In this document: positions 1-7,522 of the stretch, piece by piece | Layout: each line of letters opens with the position of its first letter | Numbering within the stretch: the stretch's first letter is position 1 | From: Legionellaceae bacterium | GTDB lineage: Bacteria; Pseudomonadota; Gammaproteobacteria; Legionellales; Legionellaceae | Direction of reading: 5' to 3' | DNA: 7,522 nt | Assembly (NCBI GenBank): GCA_947470005.1 | Contig: CANISA010000074.1 | Coordinates: 1 to 7,522, forward strand | Program-made: the position numbers and the translations under genes | Notes under the pieces: generated by a model | The model's input: only the letters and a program-made list of their open reading frames with translations | Databases searched by the model: none | Told to the model about the DNA's origin: nothing

Positions 1-2534
1 AAACTTAATACCTGTTCCGGTTGACGTAACAACGCCGTAGGTTGCTCTAACTCTGGGAAAGGTATCGATCCTGATTCAAGATGACCCGCTCCATAAAGCC
101 CATCGAGGAAGGTCGGTTCAGCCGAAATCAACGCCTCGCGAAGGCCTGCATTATTGATCTGCATAAAATCACGAAATGTTCCGCGAAGATGCGCCAGATG
201 TGCGGCATATTGTGGCACCCTAACCAGAAATGTCGCACGTGGTGCCGCATCAATATCTTGAATCAAAGGCTGGAGTAATTGCTCTGCCTGCTTTTTCTGC
301 AGCGCTACCACCTGAATGGTCTCTATTTTTTCGCGAAGGGTTTGTTCTGCAAGAGCGTAACGTGCTTGAACGCGACGATCACCCGCACGAAAATCACCGA
401 CTGTCATCGAGGCAGCGCCTTGATTTTGGCCGGACAAGGCATCAATCATCGCTTGATCGAACGATAAAAACGAAACGTCTTCTGCCAGCGCACTAACAAT
501 CAACGGCTGAAACACGCCATATAAATTACACAAACGATTTCGAGGCTGAAGTTGATGTAACGGGGTCTCTGACGGAGCACGAGCCAACGCCGCTAAAAAG
601 TCATGATGCGCCTGCCTGCCCCTCACGACACGGTCCAGTTTAACTGAATACAATTGGTGCAATATTAACGCCTGTTCAGACGTCAATCGGTGCAAAAGCG
701 CCTCGCGCGCGCGCCCAATCAACAGATGCCCCTCGCCTAAAACAGGCGATTCGTCCACCACAAATGCATTGTCGCGTGGGTTGTATGGCGATAGGGTTAG
801 TTCATCCACTGAATCATATGCATTTTTTATGAAGTCATCATTCAATTGCCGATGAAAACGATGCGTGTTATCCGCTTTATCAAAATACTCATTTAATTGA
901 GATCGGATGGATTGAGGCCGGAGCACGAGGAGCGAGTCGATGCTGTCAATATAATCGCCATTCACGTCCTCTAGATCATTCTCTGCGAACACATGAGCCA
1001 CGTCCGTGCCCAATAAAGACTCAGCCCAACTCAATGGTTCGAACTCGTCAATAAAAAGCGCTCGAACCATCGCATTACTCAACCTTAAATCAATCGCCGC
1101 AACATGGGGTTGAATCACGCGATACAGACCAATCAAACGCTGTTTTGTCTCACCATCGAGCTCACTTAAACGACGTCCACCGTGGGCCTCAAGGGCCGCA
1201 AAAAAGGCCTCATGTGCGCGTTTCACGTCGCCCAACATAACCTGCGCACTGTCTCTCTTCGCCTGCCGCACATAGGATGGCTCCAAACGACTCTCGAAAA
1301 ATCCAGTGTCTTCGAGCGTCAGTAAGTCATGCCCTTCTGTTGAAAAATCAACCACTTCCGTTGCAACGCTCATCAGTTGTGCGTACAGAGGCTCGATCTT
1401 CGTCATAAGTAGGCCGGATAATTGCCCTGGTCGGAGCAACATTTCTTCCTCCACTTTATCAGTGAAGGCCATAAATTTTGCTAACTGATTGTATTTTAAC
1501 TCAGTAAGTTTTCCTCGAATAAAATCTTGGCTTGCGTCGTTTAGATGGCCGATTTCATTCAAAATACTCATTGAAAGCGTATAGATATGGCGAGCAATAT
1601 GAATATAGTTCAATGTATTCAAGGGGAGTAAAATGCCGTGCGGATTCAAGTCTTCCAATAAATGAAGCAACGTCAGCGCATCCCCTTCCCGAGCATTGAT
1701 TTCCCTTCGATCAATAGTGGGCTCTCGCTCAGCGACTTCTGATGAGAATTGTTGGATAACCCCCGTTATTTGATCAAGATACCCAGGGAGTTCAGCACTG
1801 AGTTGTGTAATAAACTCATAATCAGTCCCTCCCTGATGTGGATTTAATTGATTCACACCTATCCCGCTGAGTACGCCCGCCTGATGGGCTAATTCAACAT
1901 GGTGCTCTGCCAAATAAGCCCTCGCATCCGTTGAGTAAGCCAGGACGTGTGATCTCAATTGATTAAACATGGGCTTCAACGCAACCCATTCTTGACCAAA
2001 TGCCAACGCTAAATCCACATCCGGGTGAGTCAGTAGACGGCAAAGTTCATACACGTGATGAACCGTTTCCGACATGGGGACGCTGCTTAATGTCGGCACA
2101 ACTGAATTGGATGTTGTTAACTCAGTCAAGTGATCGACGTCCATCGCTTCCACCACAAGCAACGCTTTCTCCGCGTGATAAAGCGCGTTCACGATTTTTT
2201 TGATTTGTGAAATGGGGGCAGGATCACGTTCAAAATCAGTAAAGGGCACCCCCTCGACATGATAATGAGCAGGATCACGGAACAATTCGGCGTGAACTCG
2301 GTCGCTCGACTCATGCCCGTCCAGCCGAGCCCTGATGACCTGTTGAATAACACGCATCGCGTCGGGAATGGGCGCATTCGCCATATCCGCTAGCTCATGG
2401 TGAGCGGTAGCGAGCGCTGCTTCATCACCATACATCGCAAGAATGGCGTGCTTCATCACACGAATCAAAGGAGAAAAGTGACCGTTTTTAAAAAAACGCA
2501 GGGTTCTCATTGGCACAAAAAACGACTCCATCAT
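1..2534 (-). CDS. Tandem paralogue of the upstream giant protein; 3' end outside the window
   Basis: Manual translation gives 844 uninterrupted codons from ATG 2534 to the left edge, with no stop; an in-frame TGA at 2594-2592 bounds it upstream. Residues 87-844 align nearly throughout with residues 1-851 of the neighbouring protein. Shared blocks include GVPFTDFE (95-102), DPAPISQIKK, LTELKYN, AFTDKVEEEM and LRPGQLSG (343-374, 27 of 32 positions identical), VIQPHVAAIDL, VDESPVLG, NLYG, SMTVG and IPFPELE near the edge. Residues 1-86 are an N-terminal segment whose counterpart is off the right edge. It lacks about 97 residues present in the paralogue near its residue 740 and is about 17 residues longer after the RALF motif. 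The start is uncertain: ATG 2534, ATG 2531, GTG 2516 (GGAG nine bases upstream) and ATG 2510 are all possible. Sixty-three bases separate it from the upstream stop, so co-transcription is likely. Predicted soluble and mostly helical; function unknown. Confidence 0.92.
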   Translation of the reverse strand, partial: MMESFFVPMRTLRFFKNGHFSPLIRVMKHAILAMYGDEAALATAHHELADMANAPIPDAMRVIQQVIRARLDGHESSDRVHAELFRDPAHYHVEGVPFTDFERDPAPISQIKKIVNALYHAEKALLVVEAMDVDHLTELTTSNSVVPTLSSVPMSETVHHVYELCRLLTHPDVDLALAFGQEWVALKPMFNQLRSHVLAYSTDARAYLAEHHVELAHQAGVLSGIGVNQLNPHQGGTDYEFITQLSAELPGYLDQITGVIQQFSSEVAEREPTIDRREINAREGDALTLLHLLEDLNPHGILLPLNTLNYIHIARHIYTLSMSILNEIGHLNDASQDFIRGKLTELKYNQLAKFMAFTDKVEEEMLLRPGQLSGLLMTKIEPLYAQLMSVATEVVDFSTEGHDLLTLEDTGFFESRLEPSYVRQAKRDSAQVMLGDVKRAHEAFFAALEAHGGRRLSELDGETKQRLIGLYRVIQPHVAAIDLRLSNAMVRALFIDEFEPLSWAESLLGTDVAHVFAENDLEDVNGDYIDSIDSLLVLRPQSIRSQLNEYFDKADNTHRFHRQLNDDFIKNAYDSVDELTLSPYNPRDNAFVVDESPVLGEGHLLIGRAREALLHRLTSEQALILHQLYSVKLDRVVRGRQAHHDFLAALARAPSETPLHQLQPRNRLCNLYGVFQPLIVSALAEDVSFLSFDQAMIDALSGQNQGAASMTVGDFRAGDRRVQARYALAEQTLREKIETIQVVALQKKQAEQLLQPLIQDIDAAPRATFLVRVPQYAAHLAHLRGTFRDFMQINNAGLREALISAEPTFLDGLYGAGHLESGSIPFPELEQPTALLRQPEQVLS
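2526..2529 (-). promoter_or_regulatory. Possible ribosome binding site (GGAG) favouring an internal GTG start at 2516
   Basis: Reading the minus strand, GGAG at 2529-2526 is followed by nine bases and then GTG at 2516-2514, in frame with the downstream gene. No comparable site precedes ATG 2534 or 2531. ATG 2510 lies 15 bases from the same GGAG, longer than usual. This site would start the protein at residue 7 of the longest form, giving an N-terminus reading (V/M)PMRTLRFFK. Confidence 0.3.
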
Positions 2535-2597
2535 CCACGCATTGCACAGTAAACCAAAAAGGCAATGGAATCTAGACGTTAATTGTGTTTTTCAGCA
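2535..2597. other. Short gap between the two paralogues
   Basis: Sixty-three bases lie between the upstream stop and the first ATG of the downstream gene. I see no inverted repeat followed by a T-run that would mark a terminator and no well-matched promoter. The spacing and common strand favour read-through from one transcript, but a weak promoter cannot be excluded. Confidence 0.6.
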
Positions 2598-2744
2598 TTA
2601 CCTCATGGGCATCATGGGTGTTGGATCATCATCAACATCAGGTGAGTCAGGCGATAAGTGACCCTTGCCCGCACGCCGTTCACGACCAAACAAGCCCAAC
2701 TGGGCGGGCGTTGATGCCATGGACGCAGGAGCCGCCACAGGAGC
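2598..2744 (-). other. Low-complexity C-terminal tail, possible secretion signal (residues 1593-1640)
   Basis: The last 48 residues follow the second repeat directly and change character abruptly. First comes an Ala/Pro/Ser-rich stretch, then a basic patch (RERRAGKG), then an Asp/Pro-rich run with aspartates at positions -9, -10, -11, -13 and -16 from the C-terminus, ending in PMMPMR. Dot/Icm substrates are generally recognised through flexible C-terminal tails of a few dozen residues, often with acidic residues upstream of the last few positions. The tail fits loosely, with Asp rather than the usual Glu. Its role as a signal is inference. Confidence 0.4.
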
Positions 2745-5700
2745 CACAGACTTCATCAACTGATCGTTTGCGGCCTTCCGTTCAGGCGTGTACACATGAA
2801 GGGCCTCAAAGACCGCGAGGACTATCTGAGTCAACCATGCAAACGTGTATGGTTGATAACGATGGTGGTCCAGCAACACCTGTTGAAACGAAGGGCTTGT
2901 CACCAACACATGCATCTGTTTAATTCGCTCATGGGTAGACAACGTCTCTTGCTTAAGAATCGCGTCCAATTGGGCGACGAGGCCCTCTTTAGCGCTCAGC
3001 GTTTCGAGCGACTCGAATGCCCAAGTTTGACGCCCAGGCTTCAGGGATTCGCGTTGCTCTTTTATGTACCCACTTAATCGAAAAATAGTTGTCTCGAGTA
3101 CATCAATCCGTGGGTCATTCACGGACTGAAGCAACCCCTCATAAACAGATTGACGCTCCGGTTTATAGAGATGAAGCGCCTCAAGAAATAAAAGAAAGGT
3201 CTTTGCAAGCCAACCAAAAGTAGACGCATTGTACGTATCATAGCCTAAGAGAATCGCTTTAAACCCAGGTTTTTTAACCTCATAACGAAGTTTTTCAATG
3301 CGTTGATTAACCGACAACCCATCTTCTGTCATGATATTTTCAAGCGTCTCCATCCGTTTTATTTTTGCAGAAAGTGTCTTATGGCTCTCAAATACCCAGG
3401 TTTGATGCCCCGGCTTAAGGCCCAAGATCTGCGTGTGAATGTAATCTTTCATCCGAGAAATCGCCACATGCGTTGCCGCCAATTGGTGATAATCCGACGC
3501 GTGCTCCGCCTCAAAAATTTTCATTTTTTCAGCCAAAAGCAACCCCACTTGTTCATCGATGTCCTCTTCCCGCTTGATCCGCGTGATGAACTCATCTTCA
3601 TGCCCTTTCATGTAAGCAAACAAGGCCTCATCATAGGCTTTGCCACCGTAAACCAGTCCTCGATAAACGGCAGTATAGGACGCATCCATCTGCTTCTTCA
3701 TTGCCTTTTTAATGTAATTTTCAATAAAGACTTTGTTCACACTATTCTGTGCAAGCATTTGTTGTTCTAAATACACGCGTTGATCCGTCGCCGTGTTCCG
3801 TGCGACCTCCTGTGAGGCTGTCAAACCATCAAAATAAGCGTTGAATACCTCGGTAAGCCCTTTGATCATGCCCCCCTCGCGCAACAACCCCGTGCCATCG
3901 CCAGCAAGGAGTCGTTCATCCGCAAGCAACGTCGCCCCCCCTTCTGCACCCAGCACACGCACGGTCAATAACTTCTGCAATGTTCCATCATCGCAAATCT
4001 CACGGTAAGCCTGCTGACAATGTGGCATCGCTTCTTCGATTAGAGGGATAAGCGCATTGAATGAGGCGACAGCACCGGCTGCATTTTGCGGTGTCAAACG
4101 AGGTCCTATTGCCTGAAGCAACGCATCCACAGCTACGCGTTTAGGGGCAAGTGCCGCTAAGCTTGTTTCCGCTGCAGTTATTCGTTCCGCTGTGACGGCT
4201 ATTCGTTTAGTAAACGGCGTCATGCTTGTTGCTAAGGCCACGTGCTGGTGAGAGCTAAGGTTTAACGGCTCCAATAAACCTTGATAGTACGTAGCCAACA
4301 CTTGTTTCAACGGAAGCGTCAACAGACCTGGCATTAATGATAATTGAGCCTCCCATTTATCCGCTTCTAACAACATTGCCGTTAAATTTTCATCATTTAT
4401 CGCCGCCAAATGATTCACTACCGCGTCATGCGTGGTTTCGGCGAATTGCGTGTACCGGGTTGTTAATTGATTAAATAATCGAACAAATGTTGGTGTTTCA
4501 AGCATTAATTTAAAATAAGAATCAGAGCCCTCGATAATGCGACGAACATCCATGGACACCTGATCCGCATAAGCATGCAAATCCTTGGTATCATCCGGCG
4601 ACAACGTCTTCCCTGCTTGAAGCGTCTCGATGTGTTTCGGAAGAACCGCCAATGCATTCACAATATAAAAGACCACGTCGCGTGGCTCAGCGTTGACATC
4701 ATCGTTAGGCGAATCAGGCTTATAGAGGCCTTGCATCGCTTGTAACTTCGTCATCGCCAAGCCAAGCGGACGCATCAAATCGCCTCCAATGGCCGCTAGA
4801 TAAGGGTCATCTCTCAAGTCCAAAATAAGATCATTCGCAGCACGAACATGGGTTTGGATTTCAAACACACGATGCACATATTGCACTTGCGCGCTGTTGT
4901 TATCCAGAAGCTCTAATTGAATGCCTGCTTCTTTTAAATGAAACATACAATTAGCCAAGCGCTTGAGACTTAATACTTGCTCCGGTTGTCGCAACACCGT
5001 TTGAGGGGCCTCTAATTCAGGGAAAGGAATCACCCCTTCTTCAAGATTAAACACCCCGATCAGGCCCGCCCAATAGCCTCGCTCACCAGGCGTCATCGCG
5101 CCTTGGACACTGGGACTAAACAGCTTAAAGAAATCATCCAATTTAATCTGGAGATCAGATATATAAGCTGCATACTGTGGTTTTTTTATAAGAAACGTCG
5201 CTCTCGCTTCTCCGGCATTATCTGGGAAGTGCCCCGTAATCGATGTAATTTTAGTTAACTCTGTATTTGATAATGACTTATTCAGACCAACAGATGACAT
5301 GGTTTGATCAAACAATGCATTGCGTGCATTCAGGGCTAAAGCCTGCTGCTTAAGGGGCAATGTGGTGATTGATTTCTTTGCTTTATCAATGAAATACAGC
5401 GCCGTTTTATCATTTTCAACCTTAACATAAAATGAATTATAATCAGCAGACAACGTCAACAGATCGGCCTCAACAGGCTTCCTTGGCATCGCAATAAGAC
5501 AGCACCCATTATCTGTAACCAAGTTCTCTTGTGCACGCTTCGTTTGTACCAGACGCAGAGCAAGGGCCTGGATTGCCTCTCTTTTTTCATGAAGCGCGTG
5601 TTCTTCACGCGCATAGCGCGCTTGAACCTGTGCATACAGCACACGGGCTCGCCCTACCGTCATTGACTCTTGCCCTTTATTTTCACCCAACAAGGCAGCA

Positions 5701-7522
5701 ATCATGGCCTGATCGACGTGAATTTCCTTGGCTCGACCCACCGCATTTTCTGCCATCGCGGACATCATCACGGGTTGGAAAATACCATATAAATTTCGCA
5801 AACTATTTCGCGACGCGATTTGATGCAACGGTGTCTGTGGATCTTGACCCGCCAACAACGCGACAAACGCTTGATGCGCCTGCGTTGCTCTCGTTAATGT
5901 ATCCTCTTTAATCACATATAATTGATTCAATTTCAAGGCTTGTTCAGACGTCAACCCTTGAAGCATGGTCTCTCTTACCGCACCCATTAGCGTGCTTCTT
6001 GCCCCTAAAACTGGCGATTCATCCACCATGAAGGTGTTATTGTTCGGATTAGCTGGGTGCAAGGTCAGTTCATCCATTGAATGGTACACATGACTGATGA
6101 GATCATGATTCAATTTTTGCTTAAAATCATGCGTGTTGCTTAGTTTTTCTAAACGATCACTCAATTTGGATTGCAGATTAAGTATGCAATTTTTTGTATC
6201 TACAAACTCCTCATCGTCCTCATCCATGAACAAATACTCCGTCCATGTCCGCTCAGTCGGTGCGTTAGCAAAAAGCGCTCTGACGATTGAATTACTTAAT
6301 TTTAAATCAATCGCTGCAACATGAGGCTGTATCACTTGATAAAGTCCTTGCAACTGAACTTTCGTGGCATCATTGAAATGGAGCTGAGTTAATCTCCCCT
6401 GAGGAGGCATGTGAGGCAAAAATGCTGCAAAAAAAGCAGCACTTTCGGTTAGTAACTCTTGCTCCACAGTACGCTGAGTCTCATTTTCCGCCTGTCGTTG
6501 ATACGCTTGCTCCAACCGACTCTCAACAAATCGTGTGTCTTGAAGTGTCTTTAGGTCGCGTCCAGTCTCAGAAAAATCAACCCATCCATCAACCAAACTC
6601 ACGAAATACTCATACCATGGTTCCACTTTAGCGGTCAGCGGCCCGGACAATTGCCCCGGCCGAAGCACCATCTCCTCTTCTACTTTATCGGTGAATGCGA
6701 CGAGCTTAGACAGATAATTGTATTTTAATTCCGTGAGATTGGCTCGGATAACACCTTGGCTTGCTTCATTTAAATGCCCCATTTCATCTAAAATAGTCAT
6801 AAACAACGTGTGGCCATGACGGATGATATGAATAAGATTCAACGCATTCAGCGGTTGAAGCGTCGCGCCTGGACTCAAACCGTTCAGCGAACTCAGCAAC
6901 TTTTCGGCCGCCCCTTCCAACTCATTGAGTTTGGCTCGATCAAGGCCAGGTCCGGCGACGTCCAGTGATAATTCTTTCAGGTAATTCGTCATGTCCGTCA
7001 TGTAACGCGGTAAGTCTGCACTAAATTGCGTCATAAATTCATAATCAACACCGTTCCCTTGGTGCGGCTTTAATTGATTCACAGCGACGCCACTGCCCTC
7101 GCCCAATTGATGAATAACACCATGTGGATTGGATAAATTAATATGATGCCGAGCTAAGAACTCATTCGCATTCGCCGAGTAGGCCAACACGCCTGATGAT
7201 AACTGATTAAACACAGGCACGAGCGCGTCCCACTCCGGACCAAATGTTGAGACAAGATCCACATCCGGCTGGGTAACCAGGCGACAGAGTTTATACACAT
7301 CATCACTGATAGGCCCTACAATCGTATTTAAGCTGGGTATTAAGCTATTCGTAAAAGGTGAAAAATCGGTCAATCGATCAAGATCAAGTCCCTCTGAACT
7401 CACCAACGCTTTTTCACCGTGATAGAGTGCATTCACGAATTTTTTAATTTGTGATATGGGCGCTGGATCTTGTTCAAAATCAGTAAAAGGCACGCCATCT
7501 GTGTGATAAGCACCAGGCACAC
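2598..7522 (-). CDS. Giant helical protein of unknown function, candidate secreted effector; 5' end outside the window
   Basis: Unbroken frame of 1640 codons from GTG 7520 to TAA 2600-2598, still open at the right edge. The GTG is probably internal: the downstream paralogue has 86 further residues before the matching point, so about 260 bases of gene should lie beyond the edge. Residue numbers count from that GTG. Residues 1-851 form the paralogous region, with near-invariant blocks at 9-39 (GVPFTDFE, DPAPISQIKK), 262-293 (AFTDKVEEEM, LRPGQLSG) and 831-851 (IPFPELE, LRQPEQVLS). An acidic patch MDEDDEEF lies at 432-439, a charged, probably coiled-coil helix at about 625-665, and a block absent from the paralogue at about 674-770. 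Residues 852-1350 are mostly predicted helix. Two repeats occupy 1368-1467 and 1493-1592, then a disordered-looking tail 1593-1640. No signal peptide, membrane helix or conserved catalytic motif is evident. Function unknown; a Legionella SidH/SdhA/SdhB-like Dot/Icm effector is my best guess, by resemblance only. Confidence 0.93.
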   Translation of the reverse strand, partial: VPGAYHTDGVPFTDFEQDPAPISQIKKFVNALYHGEKALVSSEGLDLDRLTDFSPFTNSLIPSLNTIVGPISDDVYKLCRLVTQPDVDLVSTFGPEWDALVPVFNQLSSGVLAYSANANEFLARHHINLSNPHGVIHQLGEGSGVAVNQLKPHQGNGVDYEFMTQFSADLPRYMTDMTNYLKELSLDVAGPGLDRAKLNELEGAAEKLLSSLNGLSPGATLQPLNALNLIHIIRHGHTLFMTILDEMGHLNEASQGVIRANLTELKYNYLSKLVAFTDKVEEEMVLRPGQLSGPLTAKVEPWYEYFVSLVDGWVDFSETGRDLKTLQDTRFVESRLEQAYQRQAENETQRTVEQELLTESAAFFAAFLPHMPPQGRLTQLHFNDATKVQLQGLYQVIQPHVAAIDLKLSNSIVRALFANAPTERTWTEYLFMDEDDEEFVDTKNCILNLQSKLSDRLEKLSNTHDFKQKLNHDLISHVYHSMDELTLHPANPNNNTFMVDESPVLGARSTLMGAVRETMLQGLTSEQALKLNQLYVIKEDTLTRATQAHQAFVALLAGQDPQTPLHQIASRNSLRNLYGIFQPVMMSAMAENAVGRAKEIHVDQAMIAALLGENKGQESMTVGRARVLYAQVQARYAREEHALHEKREAIQALALRLVQTKRAQENLVTDNGCCLIAMPRKPVEADLLTLSADYNSFYVKVENDKTALYFIDKAKKSITTLPLKQQALALNARNALFDQTMSSVGLNKSLSNTELTKITSITGHFPDNAGEARATFLIKKPQYAAYISDLQIKLDDFFKLFSPSVQGAMTPGERGYWAGLIGVFNLEEGVIPFPELEAPQTVLRQPEQVLSLKRLANCMFHLKEAGIQLELLDNNSAQVQYVHRVFEIQTHVRAANDLILDLRDDPYLAAIGGDLMRPLGLAMTKLQAMQGLYKPDSPNDDVNAEPRDVVFYIVNALAVLPKHIETLQAGKTLSPDDTKDLHAYADQVSMDVRRIIEGSDSYFKLMLETPTFVRLFNQLTTRYTQFAETTHDAVVNHLAAINDENLTAMLLEADKWEAQLSLMPGLLTLPLKQVLATYYQGLLEPLNLSSHQHVALATSMTPFTKRIAVTAERITAAETSLAALAPKRVAVDALLQAIGPRLTPQNAAGAVASFNALIPLIEEAMPHCQQAYREICDDGTLQKLLTVRVLGAEGGATLLADERLLAGDGTGLLREGGMIKGLTEVFNAYFDGLTASQEVARNTATDQRVYLEQQMLAQNSVNKVFIENYIKKAMKKQMDASYTAVYRGLVYGGKAYDEALFAYMKGHEDEFITRIKREEDIDEQVGLLLAEKMKIFEAEHASDYHQLAATHVAISRMKDYIHTQILGLKPGHQTWVFESHKTLSAKIKRMETLENIMTEDGLSVNQRIEKLRYEVKKPGFKAILLGYDTYNASTFGWLAKTFLLFLEALHLYKPERQSVYEGLLQSVNDPRIDVLETTIFRLSGYIKEQRESLKPGRQTWAFESLETLSAKEGLVAQLDAILKQETLSTHERIKQMHVLVTSPSFQQVLLDHHRYQPYTFAWLTQIVLAVFEALHVYTPERKAANDQLMKSVAPVAAPASMASTPAQLGLFGRERRAGKGHLSPDSPDVDDDPTPMMPMR
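2745..3044 (-). repeat. C-terminal helical repeat, copy 2 (protein residues 1493-1592)
   Basis: Second copy of the 100-residue unit, beginning LKPGRQTW and ending LMKSV, at a period of 125 codons (375 bases) from copy 1. The segment TFAWLTQIVLAVFEALHVY is hydrophobic but is broken by Gln, Glu and His. Its partner in copy 1 has the same spacing, which fits a buried amphipathic helix better than a membrane span. Similarity is far clearer at protein than at DNA level, pointing to an old duplication kept by selection. Confidence 0.88.
3120..3419 (-). repeat. C-terminal helical repeat, copy 1 (protein residues 1368-1467)
   Basis: Encodes a 100-residue unit beginning LKPGHQTW and ending LLQSV. It aligns without a gap to the second unit 125 residues further on, with 43 of 100 identical positions by hand count. 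Conserved marks are LKPG-x-QTW-x-FES, TLSAK, P-x-F, TF-x-WL, EALH-x-Y-x-PER and a terminal SV. About 15 residues before each unit are also related (I, R, YI and Q positions shared), so the true unit may be about 115 residues. The pattern suggests a small bundle of amphipathic helices. I recognise no named domain. Confidence 0.88.
5211..5501 (-). other. Module of about 97 residues present only in the upstream paralogue (approx. residues 674-770)
   Basis: Between the anchors QARYA and RATFL the upstream protein has 138 residues (Arg635 to Arg773) and the downstream protein 41 (Arg725 to Arg766), a difference of 97 residues or 291 bases with frame kept. The extra block contains CC at 673-674 and a segment at 697-721 around FYVKVENDKTALYFID that reads as beta strands with a turn, unlike the helical surroundings. 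Boundaries are uncertain by about 20 residues. It may be a domain gained by this copy or lost by the other. Confidence 0.7.

Noticed and set aside
2189..2377. Minus-strand frame of 62 codons
   Set aside because: Overlaps the downstream giant gene in a different frame; the paralogy clearly supports the other frame.
2566..2597. Promoter-like TAGATT with TGCTGA 17 bases upstream in the gap between the genes
   Set aside because: The upstream element matches the -35 consensus at only two of six positions; not distinguishable from chance.
2790..2846. Hydrophobic stretch in repeat copy 2 as a membrane segment
   Set aside because: It is interrupted by polar and charged residues and the matching stretch in copy 1 keeps an amphipathic pattern.
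2585..2923. Plus-strand frame of 112 codons
   Set aside because: Antisense to the C-terminal repeat and tail of the upstream gene; no ribosome binding site or homology seen.
3303..3770. Plus-strand frame of 155 codons
   Set aside because: Wholly antisense to the intact giant gene, with a composition of a shadow frame and no recognisable protein.
5531..5911. Plus-strand frame of 126 codons
   Set aside because: Antisense to a conserved part of the upstream gene; rich in His, Pro and Leu as expected of a shadow frame.
6807..6821. RHGHT motif (residues 234-238), like the RHG-x-T signature of histidine phosphatases
   Set aside because: The paralogue has RHIYT at the same place, the surroundings are helical, and no second catalytic histidine or phosphatase fold pattern is seen.

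Overview
The window holds two very large genes, both read on the minus strand, and almost nothing else. The upstream gene (2598-7522) runs off the right edge at its 5' end. The downstream gene (2534-1) runs off the left edge at its 3' end. They are separated by 63 bases. The downstream gene is easy to miss because no stop codon lies inside the window, but I translated it by hand and it is open for all 844 codons. Every plus-strand reading frame lies antisense to one of these two genes and looks like a shadow.

The two proteins are clear paralogues in tandem. Residues 1-851 of the upstream protein (counted from the GTG at 7520) align nearly throughout with residues 87-844 of the downstream one, with blocks of very high identity and a few indels. 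The largest indel is a block of about 97 residues present only in the upstream protein. The upstream protein ends with two 100-residue repeats that align without gaps (43 of 100 positions identical by hand count), followed by a 48-residue low-complexity tail rich in Pro, Ala and Asp. The downstream copy presumably continues into an equivalent C-terminal half beyond the left edge.

Both proteins look soluble and dominated by alpha helix, with no convincing signal peptide or membrane segment and no catalytic motif conserved between the copies. Giant, helical, paralogous proteins without recognisable domains, at moderate GC, are typical of effector repertoires of intracellular gammaproteobacteria of the order Legionellales. 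The overall style recalls the large Dot/Icm substrates SidH, SdhA and SdhB of Legionella. That assignment is an inference from general style and was not confirmed by any search; the products are best called uncharacterised large helical proteins, candidate type IV secretion effectors. No RNA gene, insertion sequence, CRISPR array, origin or convincing promoter or terminator was seen.
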